Part shown: positions 7,625 through 16,184 of the stretch, piece after piece
How positions within the stretch are numbered: position 1 is the stretch's first letter
Layout: the number at the start of each line of letters is the position of its first letter
Assembly (NCBI GenBank): GCA_910576385.1
Contig: CAJTIR010000033.1
Location: 1-42,296, forward strand
Source of the DNA: Lachnospiraceae bacterium
Lineage (GTDB): Bacteria; Bacillota; Clostridia; Lachnospirales; Lachnospiraceae
Direction: 5' to 3'
DNA: 42,296 nt
The notes under the pieces: generated by a model
Database searches by the model: none
What the model was told of the DNA's origin: nothing
The model's input: the letters and a program-made list of their open reading frames with translations, nothing else
Made by a program: the position numbers and the translations under genes

Positions 7625-8365
7625 TTAAATCATCCTCTGACGCACAATCTCATATGCAAGCACCCCCGCCGCCACAGAAGCATTCAGGGAATCAATCTCC
7701 CCAGCCATAGGGATAGAGGCGGTAAAATCACAATTCTCTCTTACCAGCTTACTGACACCTTCTCCCTCACTGCCGATCACCAGACCAATCGGTCCCTTTA
7801 AATCAAGCTGATACAAAACAGTACCTTCCATATCTGCACAGACAAACCACATTCCTTGTTCCTTCAGTTCTTTGATTGTCTGGGAGAGATTCGTCACCTT
7901 TGCCACTGGAGTATAATTCAACGCTCCTGCAGAGGTTTTTGCCACCGCAGCCGTAAGTCCAACGGCTCTGCGTTTGGGGATAATCACACCATGAGCGCCG
8001 GCCAGATTTGCTGTTCGGATAATAGCCCCCAGATTATGAGGATCCTCAATATTATCCAGCAAGATCAAAAAAGGCTCTTCCCCCTTTTCCTTGGCTGCTC
8101 TGAGCATGTCTTCCACTTGTGCATACTCATAGGCGGCCGCAAAAGCGATCACACCCTGATGCTTTTTGGTAACAGACATCTGGTCGAGCCGCTCTTTGGG
8201 TACATAATTGATAATGGTATCATATTTTTTTGCCTCTCTGACAATGGACTTAATTGGCCCATCCTGACATCCAGAGAGCACAAATAACTTGTCTATCGTT
8301 TTCCCAGAACGAAATGCCTCCAGTACTGCATTCCTTCCCTCAATGGTCAGTTCTTCATATCGCAT
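7625..8365 (-). CDS. rlmB: 23S rRNA (guanosine-2'-O-)-methyltransferase RlmB
   Basis: This SpoU-family enzyme methylates the 2'-OH of G2251 in the peptidyl-transferase region of 23S rRNA using SAM. The 246-residue protein has the N-terminal substrate-binding domain (EGRNAVLEAFRSG) and the C-terminal knotted SPOUT fold: LDNIEDPHNLGAIIRTA (motif 1), IGLVIGSEGEGVSKLVRE (motif 2) and IPMAGEIDSLNASVAAGVLA (motif 3). I start at 8365, where AGGAG lies 6 bp upstream; the ATGs at 8392 and 8389 are less well placed. It follows mrnC closely and precedes sigH by 23 bp. Confidence 0.93.
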   Translation of the reverse strand: MRYEELTIEGRNAVLEAFRSGKTIDKLFVLSGCQDGPIKSIVREAKKYDTIINYVPKERLDQMSVTKKHQGVIAFAAAYEYAQVEDMLRAAKEKGEEPFLILLDNIEDPHNLGAIIRTANLAGAHGVIIPKRRAVGLTAAVAKTSAGALNYTPVAKVTNLSQTIKELKEQGMWFVCADMEGTVLYQLDLKGPIGLVIGSEGEGVSKLVRENCDFTASIPMAGEIDSLNASVAAGVLAYEIVRQRMI

Positions 8366-8401
8366 AACCTGCTCCTCGTTATTCCTCATCATCTTTCCAA
8401 C

Positions 8402-8863
8402 CTAATGACAGGGCTTGTCTGTCAACAGACTTTCCCATCCGCCCACTTTTTCCAAACCAGTTAGCACTAATTCCATCAGCCGCTCAGTCTGATTTTCAAG
8501 ATATAAATATCCGATCAGAGCCTCAAACCCGGTCGCTCTTCGATAATCCGCAACGGTGGCATTTTTAGCCATTGTCGCAGATTTTGCATTTCTGCCCCGC
8601 TTATACACAGTTATCTCCTCCTCTGTCAACACAGGCATCAATACTCCGGCCAGCTCAGACTGCGTGTGTGCTTTCACAAGCTGACTGGTTCTCTGATGCA
8701 GATTGTTGACATGGCTATTTCCTCTTCCCACCATCACAGTGCGTATGATAAGATCATAGATCCCATCTCCAATGTAGGCCAGGACCAGAGGAGAATAGCT
8801 GCGGATATCCTGGGATTTTATGCCAAATTTCTCCAGGATATATGCATTCATGCCCTTTTCCAT
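8402..8863 (-). CDS. mrnC: Mini-ribonuclease III (23S rRNA maturation)
   Basis: Mini-III is an RNase III catalytic domain without the double-stranded RNA binding domain; it trims 23S rRNA precursors. The 153-residue protein has SPLVLAYIGDGIYDLIIRT, the acidic catalytic signature of the family, and YRRATGFEALIGYLYLE at the C-terminal end. The ATG at 8863 overlaps the cysS end by 16 bp in another frame, with AAGGAG 4 bp upstream; a second ATG at 8851 is possible. The cysS-mrnC-rlmB order matches Bacillus. Confidence 0.92.
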   Translation of the reverse strand: MEKGMNAYILEKFGIKSQDIRSYSPLVLAYIGDGIYDLIIRTVMVGRGNSHVNNLHQRTSQLVKAHTQSELAGVLMPVLTEEEITVYKRGRNAKSATMAKNATVADYRRATGFEALIGYLYLENQTERLMELVLTGLEKVGGWESLLTDKPCH

Positions 8864-10254
8864 TTTACTCCTTCTCTGGTATCTTCCAGAACAATTCCTT
8901 TCTCTAACAGTATCTCACGAATCTCATCCGCACGAGCAAAATTTTTGTCCTTCCTTGCGGCCTGACGCTCTGCGATCAAATCCTCAATCTCCTGATCTAA
9001 GATCTGCTCTGATTTTTCTATAATAATTCCCAAAATAGTACAAAGCTGCTCCATGCGCTGATAAAGATTATCCAAAAACTCCCGTGAGCTGCCCTCTTTT
9101 GCATGGGTGTTACAATATTTTACCAACTCAAACACTGCGGAAACAGCATCTGCTGTATTAAAATCATCATCCATCGCCGTTTCAAATTTATCTACAAATA
9201 AATCACTGTCTTTCCAGAGTTTTGCTTCTTCCTCTGTCATAGATGAAAGTTGTGTATTTTGGGAGAGATGTTTTAAATTCTCTGCCGAATTACAAATCCT
9301 TTCCAGTCCATTCTTAGCCGCTTCCATCAGCTCCGCGCTGAAATTGAGCGGACTTCTGTAATGAGCGCTGAGCATAAAGAATCTCAGCACCTGCAAATCA
9401 TATTTCTCACCGATCTCTCTAACTGTAAAGAAATTGCCCACAGACTTTGACATTTTCTTATTATCAATATTTAAAAAACCATTATGAAGCCAGTATTTGG
9501 CGAATATCTTCCCACTGCATGCCTCACTCTGGGCAATCTCATTCTCGTGATGTGGAAAGATCAAATCTTCCCCTCCGGCATGGATATCAATCTCTTCACC
9601 CAGATATTTCTTGGCCATTACCGAACATTCAATATGCCAGCCTGGTCTGCCCTGACACCAGGGAGACTCCCAGTAAGGTTCCCCATCCTTCTTGGGCTTC
9701 CACAACACAAAATCCAGAGAATCCTCTTTCTCCTCCCCTGTGACTTTGATTTCCCGATGTCCGGCCTGTAAATCATCAAGGTTTTTATGGGACAGCTTAC
9801 CATAATCAGCAAACTTACGCGTGCGGAAGTAGACGGTTCCATCTGCCGCTGGATAAGCAAATCCTTTATCAATCAGAATTGATATCATCTCCAGCATACC
9901 ATCAATTTCCTGGGTGGCAAGCGGATGCGTAGTTGCTGGCTTGACATTCATATCTGCCATATCCTTTTTACACTCTTTCATATAGCGCTCTGAGATTTCC
10001 TGTGCCGAAACTCCCTCTTCCACAGCCTTTTTGATAATCTTATCATCCACATCTGTGAAATTAGATACAAAATTGACCTCATATCCCTTATATTCCATGT
10101 AACGGCGCACCGTATCAAATACAATCATTGGCCTGGCATTGCCGATATGAATATAATTGTAAACGGTAGGCCCGCAGACATACATCTTAACCTTGCCCTT
10201 CTCTAAAGGTACAAACTCTTCCTTTTTTTTACTTAATGTATTGTAAACTCTCAT
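8848..10254 (-). CDS. cysS: Cysteinyl-tRNA synthetase
   Basis: This class I enzyme charges tRNA-Cys. The 468-residue protein has the HIGN signature at 36-39, KMSKS at 267-271, and likely zinc ligands Cys27, Cys210, His235 and Glu239. The C-terminal helical anticodon-binding region ends TREGVKWKRA. The start at 10254 follows AGGAGG by 5 bp. The gene lies 21 bp after cysE, so cysteine synthesis and use are transcribed together, and it overlaps mrnC. Confidence 0.97.
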   Translation of the reverse strand: MRVYNTLSKKKEEFVPLEKGKVKMYVCGPTVYNYIHIGNARPMIVFDTVRRYMEYKGYEVNFVSNFTDVDDKIIKKAVEEGVSAQEISERYMKECKKDMADMNVKPATTHPLATQEIDGMLEMISILIDKGFAYPAADGTVYFRTRKFADYGKLSHKNLDDLQAGHREIKVTGEEKEDSLDFVLWKPKKDGEPYWESPWCQGRPGWHIECSVMAKKYLGEEIDIHAGGEDLIFPHHENEIAQSEACSGKIFAKYWLHNGFLNIDNKKMSKSVGNFFTVREIGEKYDLQVLRFFMLSAHYRSPLNFSAELMEAAKNGLERICNSAENLKHLSQNTQLSSMTEEEAKLWKDSDLFVDKFETAMDDDFNTADAVSAVFELVKYCNTHAKEGSSREFLDNLYQRMEQLCTILGIIIEKSEQILDQEIEDLIAERQAARKDKNFARADEIREILLEKGIVLEDTREGVKWKRA

Positions 10255-10275
10255 GTCTTCCTCCTGATATCACTT

Positions 10276-10959
10276 CTATTTTTCTTTTTCGCAGCTTTGA
10301 CAGCGCAGCTTTTTTAATTCCTTTTCCAGATCGATGATCTTATTGCACAGCGCAGAATTCTCATGCTGCAAAACCGTAATATCTTCCATTACCGGATCTG
10401 GCAGATGTACCTGGTCCATATCGCTTCTAGGCACCTTGATATTATCCCGTTTGACAATTCTGCCTGGAACGCCCACAACGGTACAATTTGGCGGAACTTC
10501 CTCCAATACTACACTGCCGGCACCGATCTTACTATTCTCTCCAATTGTAAAAGAACCAATCACCTTAGCCCCAGCGCTTACCATAACATTGTCACAGAGC
10601 GTCGGATGACGTTTGCCCGTCTCTTTCCCTGTTCCACCCAAAGTAACCCCTTGATAAAGTGTCACATTATCGCCGATAATCGTAGTCTCTCCGATAATCA
10701 CCCCGCTGCCGTGGTCAATAAAAAAGCCTTTGCCAATCACAGCCCCTGGATGTATTTCAATACCAGTTCTGCGTGCAGCCTTCTGGGAGATTCTGCGAGC
10801 ACGGAAATAATGTCCCTTCAAATACTGTTTATGTGCTTTTCGGTAACTAAGCATTACCCGAAAACTGGGGTATAACAACACCTCCATTGGAGATTTGATT
10901 GCCGGATCCCGTTCACGAATGACCTCATATTCTTCTTTTATCTGCTGAAATATGCCCAT
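10276..10959 (-). CDS. cysE: Serine O-acetyltransferase
   Basis: CysE transfers acetyl from acetyl-CoA to serine, the first step of cysteine synthesis. The 227-residue protein has the N-terminal helical part (residues 1-60) and the left-handed beta-helix of hexapeptide repeats (GIEIHPGAVIGKGFFIDHGS, then VIIGETTIIGDNVTLYQGVT). The catalytic His-Asp pair lies in FIDHGSG. A coiled-coil tail with two cysteines (CQSCEKEK) follows. The ribosome site is weakly spaced (AGGAAG about 10-12 bp away). A promoter and a T-box-like/terminator leader precede it, suggesting regulation by attenuation. It is upstream of cysS as in Bacillus. Confidence 0.93.
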   Translation of the reverse strand: MGIFQQIKEEYEVIRERDPAIKSPMEVLLYPSFRVMLSYRKAHKQYLKGHYFRARRISQKAARRTGIEIHPGAVIGKGFFIDHGSGVIIGETTIIGDNVTLYQGVTLGGTGKETGKRHPTLCDNVMVSAGAKVIGSFTIGENSKIGAGSVVLEEVPPNCTVVGVPGRIVKRDNIKVPRSDMDQVHLPDPVMEDITVLQHENSALCNKIIDLEKELKKLRCQSCEKEK

Positions 10960-10979
10960 ATGCAGAACGCTTCCTTTCT

Positions 10980-11058
10980 AAAACGAAATAACCTCATCTC
11001 AACCTAGTGTATTGTTATAACACTAGAGACGAAGTTATTCACGGTCCCATTCCTTGTT
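10980..11058 (-). promoter_or_regulatory. cysE leader: T-box-like sequence and terminator hairpin
   Basis: On the minus strand AACAAGG-AATGGGACCGTG (11058-11040) resembles the T-box antiterminator consensus around TGGNACCGCG. It is followed by TTCGTCTC and a long hairpin (AATAACTTCGTCTC paired with GAGATGAGGTTATT; 11039-10987, inner arm CTAGTGT/ACACTAG) and TTTCGTTTT. This is the layout of a T-box terminator. However, I cannot find a stem I with specifier loop: a promoter seems to sit only about 10 bp upstream. It could be a degenerate T-box or a plain attenuator. Confidence 0.5.
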
Positions 11059-11087
11059 AGTTTATGCAGAAATTTCCTGTTTGTCAA
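11059..11087 (-). promoter_or_regulatory. Putative promoter of cysE
   Basis: TTGACA (11082-11087) and TAAACT (11059-11064; 4 of 6) on the minus strand with a 17-bp spacer, just upstream of the T-box-like sequence. Confidence 0.5.
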
Positions 11088-11148
11088 TAGTATAGAAGCA
11101 TATCCGCCTGGAAATCCATGATCATAATTACTGTTCACACAAGACCTC

Positions 11149-12324
11149 TCATACCCATTCATTTAAATAGACAGACGTATCGCGCAAAAGTTCTCTGGCC
11201 AATTCTGCGATATTCAGCTCACATTGTACACTTTTTTCAGAAATTCTCTCAATTCTGCTGCCATTTGGCGCTAACTGAATTTCAAAACAGCCACAATTAC
11301 TGTTTATGATAGCGTCTGTCACCTTTACATAAAAAAAACGATTCACTTCGCTTTGCAACAATGGAACAAATGTCTGCAGATCGGTGATGCGCACCATCAT
11401 CTCAGATTCGTTGAATGTCATAGCTCCAATCTCCCTGTCACATATTCCACTATAATAAAAAGCATCCCGACAGAACGTCTCAACATTATTCTGTGAGATA
11501 GATTCCTTAAGCAGCAGTTCCTTAATCTCTACTTTTCCCTTGCTCTGGCAATCACTTTCTCTATAAGTAGTATCTGTATATTCACTATCCTGGTAATCCG
11601 TAAATGCGTATGTGAGAAGACCATATAATTGTCCCTGCGCTTCTAACAACAACACACCACCATGCTCGGCCGTTGTCTCTGCCATCAGCCGCTGATAGTA
11701 ATAACCGTCCCGCCTGATAAAAATGTCACATCTCTGTTCTAAAATCTGATTGGAAAATAATGCCATCTTAGAAATATCTGAATTTAGAGCCTTCCTCCAG
11801 CGAAATCCTTCTTCCAGACGTCCTTGATCTGTAACATCAACTTTTGCACTAGCCGCTTGCAGCACATTTTCTCTCCCTGTAATATCTAATCCTTGACACG
11901 GAAAAAACACAAATCCTTGTCCTCGATAATACGCTGGATCTGCTGGAAGTAAAAATGTAAACGGAACTCTTCTGCTTCCCATATCTTGCAAGGCAAATTC
12001 CATCACCTGGTACATTTTTCCATGTCTGCGAACCTTAGGATCAGTCGCTACAGCCACAATATAAGAGATATTCAAACACTTTCCATTAATCCAGAGAGTA
12101 TAGGGATTTAAATGCAACATAACCTGAAAAAAATTGTTTTCAAAATCCTCCGTCTCTTCCATTACAATAATCTCATTATCTCTGGTTTTCCAGTTATAAT
12201 AATAATCCACAAATTTTTGAGAGTCTTCGGGAAAAACAGACTCATACATAGCTCTCGTATGCTGCTTTTCCCTCTGTCTCAAATAACGAACCCTTTTATC
12301 TTTCATAGTCTTAGCCTTTATCAT
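11149..12324 (-). CDS. Eis-like GNAT acetyltransferase with C-terminal SCP2-type domain
   Basis: The 391-residue protein has an N-terminal GNAT domain in which SYIVAVATDPKVRRHGKMYQ is the acetyl-CoA binding motif (V-x-x-x-x-x-R-x-x-G), a central second GNAT-like region with FTFLLPADPAYYRGQGF, and a C-terminal sterol-carrier-like domain (from about 290) typical of Eis-like proteins. Those enzymes acetylate amines, including aminoglycosides in Mycobacterium; here the substrate is unknown. It lies 10 bp after ispF, in the slot where Bacillus has gltX between ispF and cysE. The start at 12324 has no strong ribosome site; an ATG at 12306 is an alternative. Confidence 0.75.
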   Translation of the reverse strand: MIKAKTMKDKRVRYLRQREKQHTRAMYESVFPEDSQKFVDYYYNWKTRDNEIIVMEETEDFENNFFQVMLHLNPYTLWINGKCLNISYIVAVATDPKVRRHGKMYQVMEFALQDMGSRRVPFTFLLPADPAYYRGQGFVFFPCQGLDITGRENVLQAASAKVDVTDQGRLEEGFRWRKALNSDISKMALFSNQILEQRCDIFIRRDGYYYQRLMAETTAEHGGVLLLEAQGQLYGLLTYAFTDYQDSEYTDTTYRESDCQSKGKVEIKELLLKESISQNNVETFCRDAFYYSGICDREIGAMTFNESEMMVRITDLQTFVPLLQSEVNRFFYVKVTDAIINSNCGCFEIQLAPNGSRIERISEKSVQCELNIAELARELLRDTSVYLNEWV

Positions 12325-12334
12325 TGTTCCGATA

Positions 12335-12886
12335 CTAGAATTCTTTGTGTCTTGTACAGCCGCCGCAGCCGCTACAATTTTTCTCGCTGTTATACGCCGT
12401 CACACTTCCCTCATACAGTCCTGTCAAAGAACAGACCGCCTGTGCAGAGATTCCTTCCATGTTCCCAGTAAAACCAAGCCCTTCTTCTGTGGTTGCCTTG
12501 ATATTAACCTGGTTCTTTGCAATCCCCAGAACCTGCGCTATATTTTGTTCCATCTGCTCAATATAGGGGCGTAGTTTTGGTTTCTGGGCAATCACAGTGG
12601 CATCAATGTTCTCAATCACATAGCCCTCCTGCTCCAACAATTGCGCCACATGCGCCAGCAGTTTCCTGCTGGAAATTCCCTGATAAGCCGAGTCTGTATC
12701 TGGAAAATGTTTTCCAATATCTCCCAGAGCCGCGGCTCCTAACAGAGCATCCATAATGGCATGGATCAAAACATCGGCGTCGGAATGTCCTAAAAGCCCC
12801 AATGTATAAGGAATTTCCACACCACCCAATATCAATTTTCTATTTTCTGCCAGTCTGTGCACATCGTATCCAATCCCAACTCTCAT
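12335..12886 (-). CDS. ispF: 2-C-methyl-D-erythritol 2,4-cyclodiphosphate synthase with Cys-rich tail
   Basis: IspF makes the cyclic diphosphate in the non-mevalonate isoprenoid pathway. The first 155 residues are canonical: GIGYDVHRL (metal-binding Asp and His), [20 protein letters not shown] (metal His), [10 protein letters not shown] and [11 protein letters not shown]. The usual family length is about 158; this protein has 183, ending in [19 protein letters not shown], where four cysteines within a short stretch could bind metal. The tail is in frame and followed by a normal stop. It lies 5 bp after apt and 10 bp before the GNAT gene, so it is part of an operon. Confidence 0.95.
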   Translation of the reverse strand: MRVGIGYDVHRLAENRKLILGGVEIPYTLGLLGHSDADVLIHAIMDALLGAAALGDIGKHFPDTDSAYQGISSRKLLAHVAQLLEQEGYVIENIDATVIAQKPKLRPYIEQMEQNIAQVLGIAKNQVNIKATTEEGLGFTGNMEGISAQAVCSLTGLYEGSVTAYNSEKNCSGCGGCTRHKEF

Positions 12887-12891
12887 TTTCT

Positions 12892-13416
12892 CTATTTACC
12901 TTCATAAATTATCATACTATCTACTTGGTAGCCTGTCAGTTTTTCTCTTCCTTTTAATCCTGCAAGCTCCATCACAAAGCAAACCTTTACTACTTCGCCG
13001 CCAAGCTGTTCAATCAATTTAATAATTGCCTCAATAGTTCCTCCAGTAGCAATCAAATCGTCAATAATCACAACCTTCTGTCCTGGCTTAATGGCATCTT
13101 TATGTATCTCAATCACTGCACTTCCATATTCCAAATCATACTCTGCAGAAATCACTTCGCAGGGCAGTTTGCCTTTTTTACGGACAGGTACAAAACTTTT
13201 ATGCGCCTCATATGCCACTGGAACCCCAAAGATAAATCCTCTGGATTCCGGTCCTACTACCACATCATACTCCACATCCTTTAAGATGTCCAAAAGCCCG
13301 TCAACCGCAAGCTTCAGTCCATCTGCATCCTGCAAAATACTGGTAATATCCCTGAAAATAATCCCTGGTTCTGGAAAATCTGGAATGCTTCTCACATATT
13401 CTTCTAATTTTTTCAT
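12892..13416 (-). CDS. apt: Adenine phosphoribosyltransferase
   Basis: Apt salvages adenine to AMP using PRPP. The 174-residue protein has the family start [20 protein letters not shown], the strand [10 protein letters not shown] and the PRPP-binding loop [14 protein letters not shown] start at 13416 with AGGAGG 6-7 bp upstream; an in-frame extension to 13524 would overlap the glf 3' end and lacks similarity. A 10-bp inverted repeat (13434-13443 with 13471-13480) lies in the leader. It heads the apt-ispF-GNAT group. Confidence 0.96.
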   Translation of the reverse strand: MKKLEEYVRSIPDFPEPGIIFRDITSILQDADGLKLAVDGLLDILKDVEYDVVVGPESRGFIFGVPVAYEAHKSFVPVRKKGKLPCEVISAEYDLEYGSAVIEIHKDAIKPGQKVVIIDDLIATGGTIEAIIKLIEQLGGEVVKVCFVMELAGLKGREKLTGYQVDSMIIYEGK

Positions 13417-13433
13417 TACAATTCCTCCTCTAT

Positions 13434-13480
13434 GGTATCTTTGCAGGTATCTTCTCCCCATTACAACCACCAAAGATACC
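13434..13480 (-). promoter_or_regulatory. Inverted repeat in the apt leader
   Basis: GGTATCTTTG and CAAAGATACC are perfect 10-bp arms separated by 27 bp, ending 17 bp before the apt start. There is no T-run after it, so it is not an ordinary terminator. It could be an RNA hairpin or protein site controlling apt. Confidence 0.35.
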
Positions 13481-13496
13481 TCTGCCTCACACTGAT

Positions 13497-14603
13497 TTAT
13501 CCGTTGATAGTTCTTTGTGCACACGTAAGCGCTGCCTCAACGGTATCATCCATATCATAATACTTATACTGTCCCAGTCTGCCGCCAAAAATCACATTTC
13601 CTTCTTTATCGGCAAGCTGCTGATATTTTTCAAAAAGAGCAGCATTTTTCTGATCATTGATCGGATAATATGGTTCATCACCTTTCTTCCACGCTTGCGG
13701 ATATTCTCTGGTAATTACTGTCTTAGGCTGCGTACCATATTCAAAATGCTTATGTTCAATAATTCGGGTATATGGTACCTCATATTCTGTATAATTAACC
13801 ACCGCATTTCCTTGGTAATTTTCCTGTTCTAGAAGTTCTGTCTCAAAACGCAAAGAACGATATTCCAATTCCCCATAACAATAATCGAAATATTCATCCA
13901 CCATCCCTGTATAGACAATGGTATCTGCCAGTGCTTGGTACTGCTGCCGTTGATCCAGAAAATTTTGATTTAATCTGACCTCGGTTCCCTCTAAAAGTCT
14001 TTCTACCATTTTGGTATAACCGCCAATTGGAATCCCTTGATATTGATCATCAAAATAATTATTATCATAAGTAAAACGTACTGGCAAACGTTTGATAATA
14101 AAGGAAGGAAGCTGATCTGCGCGTTTGCCCCACTGTTTCTCTGTATACCCTTTTACCAATTTCGTGTATACATCCGGCCCTATCAGATTGATGGCTTGCT
14201 CTTCCAAATTCTTGGGATTTTCCACAAAATACGCCTGTTTTTGCTGCGCAATCTTCTCCTGTGCCTCCTGGGGTGTCACTACTCCCCACAGCTTATTGAA
14301 TGTATTCATATTAAAAGGCATATTATAAATCTCACCTTTATAATTCGCCACAGGTGAATTTGTATAACGGTTAAATTCTACAAATTGACCGACATACTGC
14401 CAGACTTCTCTGTTTGAGGTATGAAAAATATGCGCTCCATATTCATGAACTTGTATTCCTTCCATCTCCCTGGTGTAAATATTGCCGGCAATATGGTCTC
14501 TTTTGTCAATTACAAGGCATTTTTTTCCTGCTTTTTTCGCTTCCTGGGCAAACACTGCACCAAACAATCCTGCACCAACAATTAAATAATCATATGTCTT
14601 CAT
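13497..14603 (-). CDS. glf: UDP-galactopyranose mutase
   Basis: Glf converts UDP-galactopyranose to UDP-galactofuranose for surface glycans, with reduced FAD as cofactor. The 368-residue protein has the dinucleotide-binding start YDYLIVGAGLFGAVFAQEAK, the HEYGAHIFHT motif, the GYTEKQWG segment, and the C-terminal FAD-contact region FGGRLGQYKYYDMDDTVEAA. All are characteristic. AAGGAG lies 6 bp before the ATG, and its own promoter is at 14649-14677. It is 80 bp upstream of apt, so readthrough is possible but not required. Confidence 0.96.
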   Translation of the reverse strand: MKTYDYLIVGAGLFGAVFAQEAKKAGKKCLVIDKRDHIAGNIYTREMEGIQVHEYGAHIFHTSNREVWQYVGQFVEFNRYTNSPVANYKGEIYNMPFNMNTFNKLWGVVTPQEAQEKIAQQKQAYFVENPKNLEEQAINLIGPDVYTKLVKGYTEKQWGKRADQLPSFIIKRLPVRFTYDNNYFDDQYQGIPIGGYTKMVERLLEGTEVRLNQNFLDQRQQYQALADTIVYTGMVDEYFDYCYGELEYRSLRFETELLEQENYQGNAVVNYTEYEVPYTRIIEHKHFEYGTQPKTVITREYPQAWKKGDEPYYPINDQKNAALFEKYQQLADKEGNVIFGGRLGQYKYYDMDDTVEAALTCAQRTING

Positions 14604-14648
14604 TTTCGGCTCCTTATTTCTCTTTGTGAACTGCGCACCTCTTTAAAT

Positions 14649-14677
14649 AGTATAGTATAACCCTTTTTGTTATACAA
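14649..14677 (-). promoter_or_regulatory. Promoter of glf
   Basis: TTGTAT (14672-14677) and TATACT (14649-14654) on the minus strand with a 17-bp spacer. An overlapping second TATACT lies 5 bp closer but with a poor spacer. Between here and 14850 I see no gene. Confidence 0.55.
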
Positions 14678-14875
14678 GCAGTTTTTCCAAAACATTTCTC
14701 ACTTATTCTCTCACTGACGAAATTATCCTTCTTGTGTCTTGTCTTTCTATATGTTGTTGTTTCGACGGCAGACTTCCCCATTTTACAGAAAACACCAGTA
14801 TTCCTGCCTTTTTCTTTGCATTTTCTTAGCACCCAAGCCTCGGTTCTTCTGATATAATGTTATTGAGGTGATGAG

Positions 14876-15040
14876 ATGGCAGTCAGCAATATATTAAACA
14901 GCAGCGATACTGAACTACTGGAAAGATTACGGACAGAGAACATTCTTCTAATTGAAGAAAACAGAAAACTTGCAGAAACGGTAGATTGGATGCATGATAC
15001 CATCTGGCGCCTTGTGCGCACACAGCGGTCGGAAAATTAA
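14876..15040 (+). CDS. Small coiled-coil protein, 54 residues
   Basis: An ATG at 14876 follows GAGGTG by 5 bp, and an extended -10 (TGATATAAT, 14850-14858) lies upstream. The product starts MAVSNILNSSDTELLERLRT, then ENILLIEENRKLAETVDW, and ends with a basic tryptophan-containing tail. The heptad pattern (LLERL, ILLIEEN, LAETV) predicts a coiled coil. I do not recognise a family. It is transcribed away from glf and toward the 15202 terminator, and may be a regulatory or dimerising micro-protein. Confidence 0.55.
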   Translation: MAVSNILNSSDTELLERLRTENILLIEENRKLAETVDWMHDTIWRLVRTQRSEN

Positions 15041-15201
15041 TTGCTTTTGGAGTGTGTTTGAACACTGCTTTCCCAAGATCTTCATGATAATTTGTGCGAG
15101 AACGTTTGTATTATATGACACAAAAAACAATTATAGATTATGGGAATGCATTTTCAATCACACTCTAACCTTCTACCTGTGAACTGTGGCGAATTTTTCC
15201 A

Positions 15202-15236
15202 AAAACAACCGGCGGGACATTCCTGCCGGTTGTTTT
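15202..15236. terminator. Bidirectional terminator
   Basis: AAAACAACCGGC(G)GG pairs with CC(T)GCCGGTTGTTTT around a short loop. T-runs are present on both strands, so it can end the 54-residue gene from the left and the NYN gene from the right. Confidence 0.85.
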
Positions 15237-15249
15237 ATATTAGATAGCA

Positions 15250-16056
15250 TCAATCCTCACGCCTGCGTACTAGGACAATCTTAGTAATTCCATTACTAGA
15301 ATCATCTTTTCTGGTCTGTAATTCTGGAAATGATTCAATTAACTTGCCAAATTTAGGAAATCCATAGTTACGACAATCAAAATCTGAATACATCTTCTGA
15401 ATCATATTCCCCAATTCGGACAGATACATCCAACCGTCCTCATCTGAATTTTCTTCCAGCAGCGAAATAACAGTAGCTTTAATCGCACGCAAATTGGTAA
15501 TAGGCTGGGCATCTTTGGGCTGAATATCCTTTAGTAAAGCTTTTTCTGGTGTTATACATTTGATGTTTTGCTTTCGGATACGTTCAGGATAATTATTTTT
15601 CTGTTCTGTATGATGATTTTTATACAATACATCCAAAGTTTTAAACTGTTCACATGCTCTTACAAATGGCGTTGGTGTTTTGCTCTCCCCCATTCCCACC
15701 ACGCGCTTGCCAGCCTCCCGCAGCCTCATAGCCAGCCTAGTAAAATCGCTGTCTGAAGACACAATGATAAATCCATCCACATTGTTGGCATATAAAATAT
15801 CCATTGCATCAATAATCATTGCCGAATCAGAAGAATTTTTTCCCACAGTATAACTGTATTGCTGAATGGGTGAAAGAGAATTTTCCAAAAGAGAATCCTT
15901 CCAGGAATTTTTAGAGCTGGCAGTCCAGTCTCCATAAATACGGCGAATCGTCACATTTCCTAATGTCTGAGCTTCTTTTGTAACAATTTCAATATATTTT
16001 GAAGAAACATTTTCTGCATCAATCAATAACGCATATTTATTCTCATCTTTCATCAT
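15250..16056 (-). CDS. NYN (LabA/DUF88-type) ribonuclease-like protein with C-terminal OST-HTH-like domain
   Basis: The 268-residue protein starts with an NYN PIN-like nuclease domain (residues 1-150): YALLIDAENVSSKY has the first catalytic aspartate, DSAMIIDAMDILY the second acidic cluster, and FIIVSSDSDFTRLAMRLREA the SDSDF motif. A linker of about 50 residues leads to a C-terminal winged-helix part (MYLSELGNMIQKMY, YGFPKFGKLIESFPEL) that fits OST-HTH/LOTUS domains, which bind RNA. So it is likely an RNA-binding RNase of unknown target. I choose the ATG at 16056 (AAGGGG 5 bp upstream); 16053 is also possible. No partner gene is obvious. Confidence 0.85.
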   Translation of the reverse strand: MMKDENKYALLIDAENVSSKYIEIVTKEAQTLGNVTIRRIYGDWTASSKNSWKDSLLENSLSPIQQYSYTVGKNSSDSAMIIDAMDILYANNVDGFIIVSSDSDFTRLAMRLREAGKRVVGMGESKTPTPFVRACEQFKTLDVLYKNHHTEQKNNYPERIRKQNIKCITPEKALLKDIQPKDAQPITNLRAIKATVISLLEENSDEDGWMYLSELGNMIQKMYSDFDCRNYGFPKFGKLIESFPELQTRKDDSSNGITKIVLVRRRED

Positions 16057-16184
16057 TATTGCCCCTTTCCCGGCCAATCATTTATATTTTAAATCATACT
16101 TTCCCTTCCTCTAGAAACCATATTTGCAACACATGTATTATTTTGTTGTTTCCTACACATACTTTAAGGAAGCGAGGTGATATT

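Noticed and set aside
10363-10875. A 170-codon plus-strand reading frame
   Set aside because: It is antisense to cysE, whose hexapeptide repeats are unmistakable.
14614-14832. A 72-codon minus-strand reading frame upstream of glf
   Set aside because: It overlaps the glf promoter, has no ribosome site and a composition unlike a real protein.
15090-15120. Possible LexA box (GAACGTTTGTAT)
   Set aside because: Only half of the GAAC-N4-GTTC pattern is present and no SOS gene follows.
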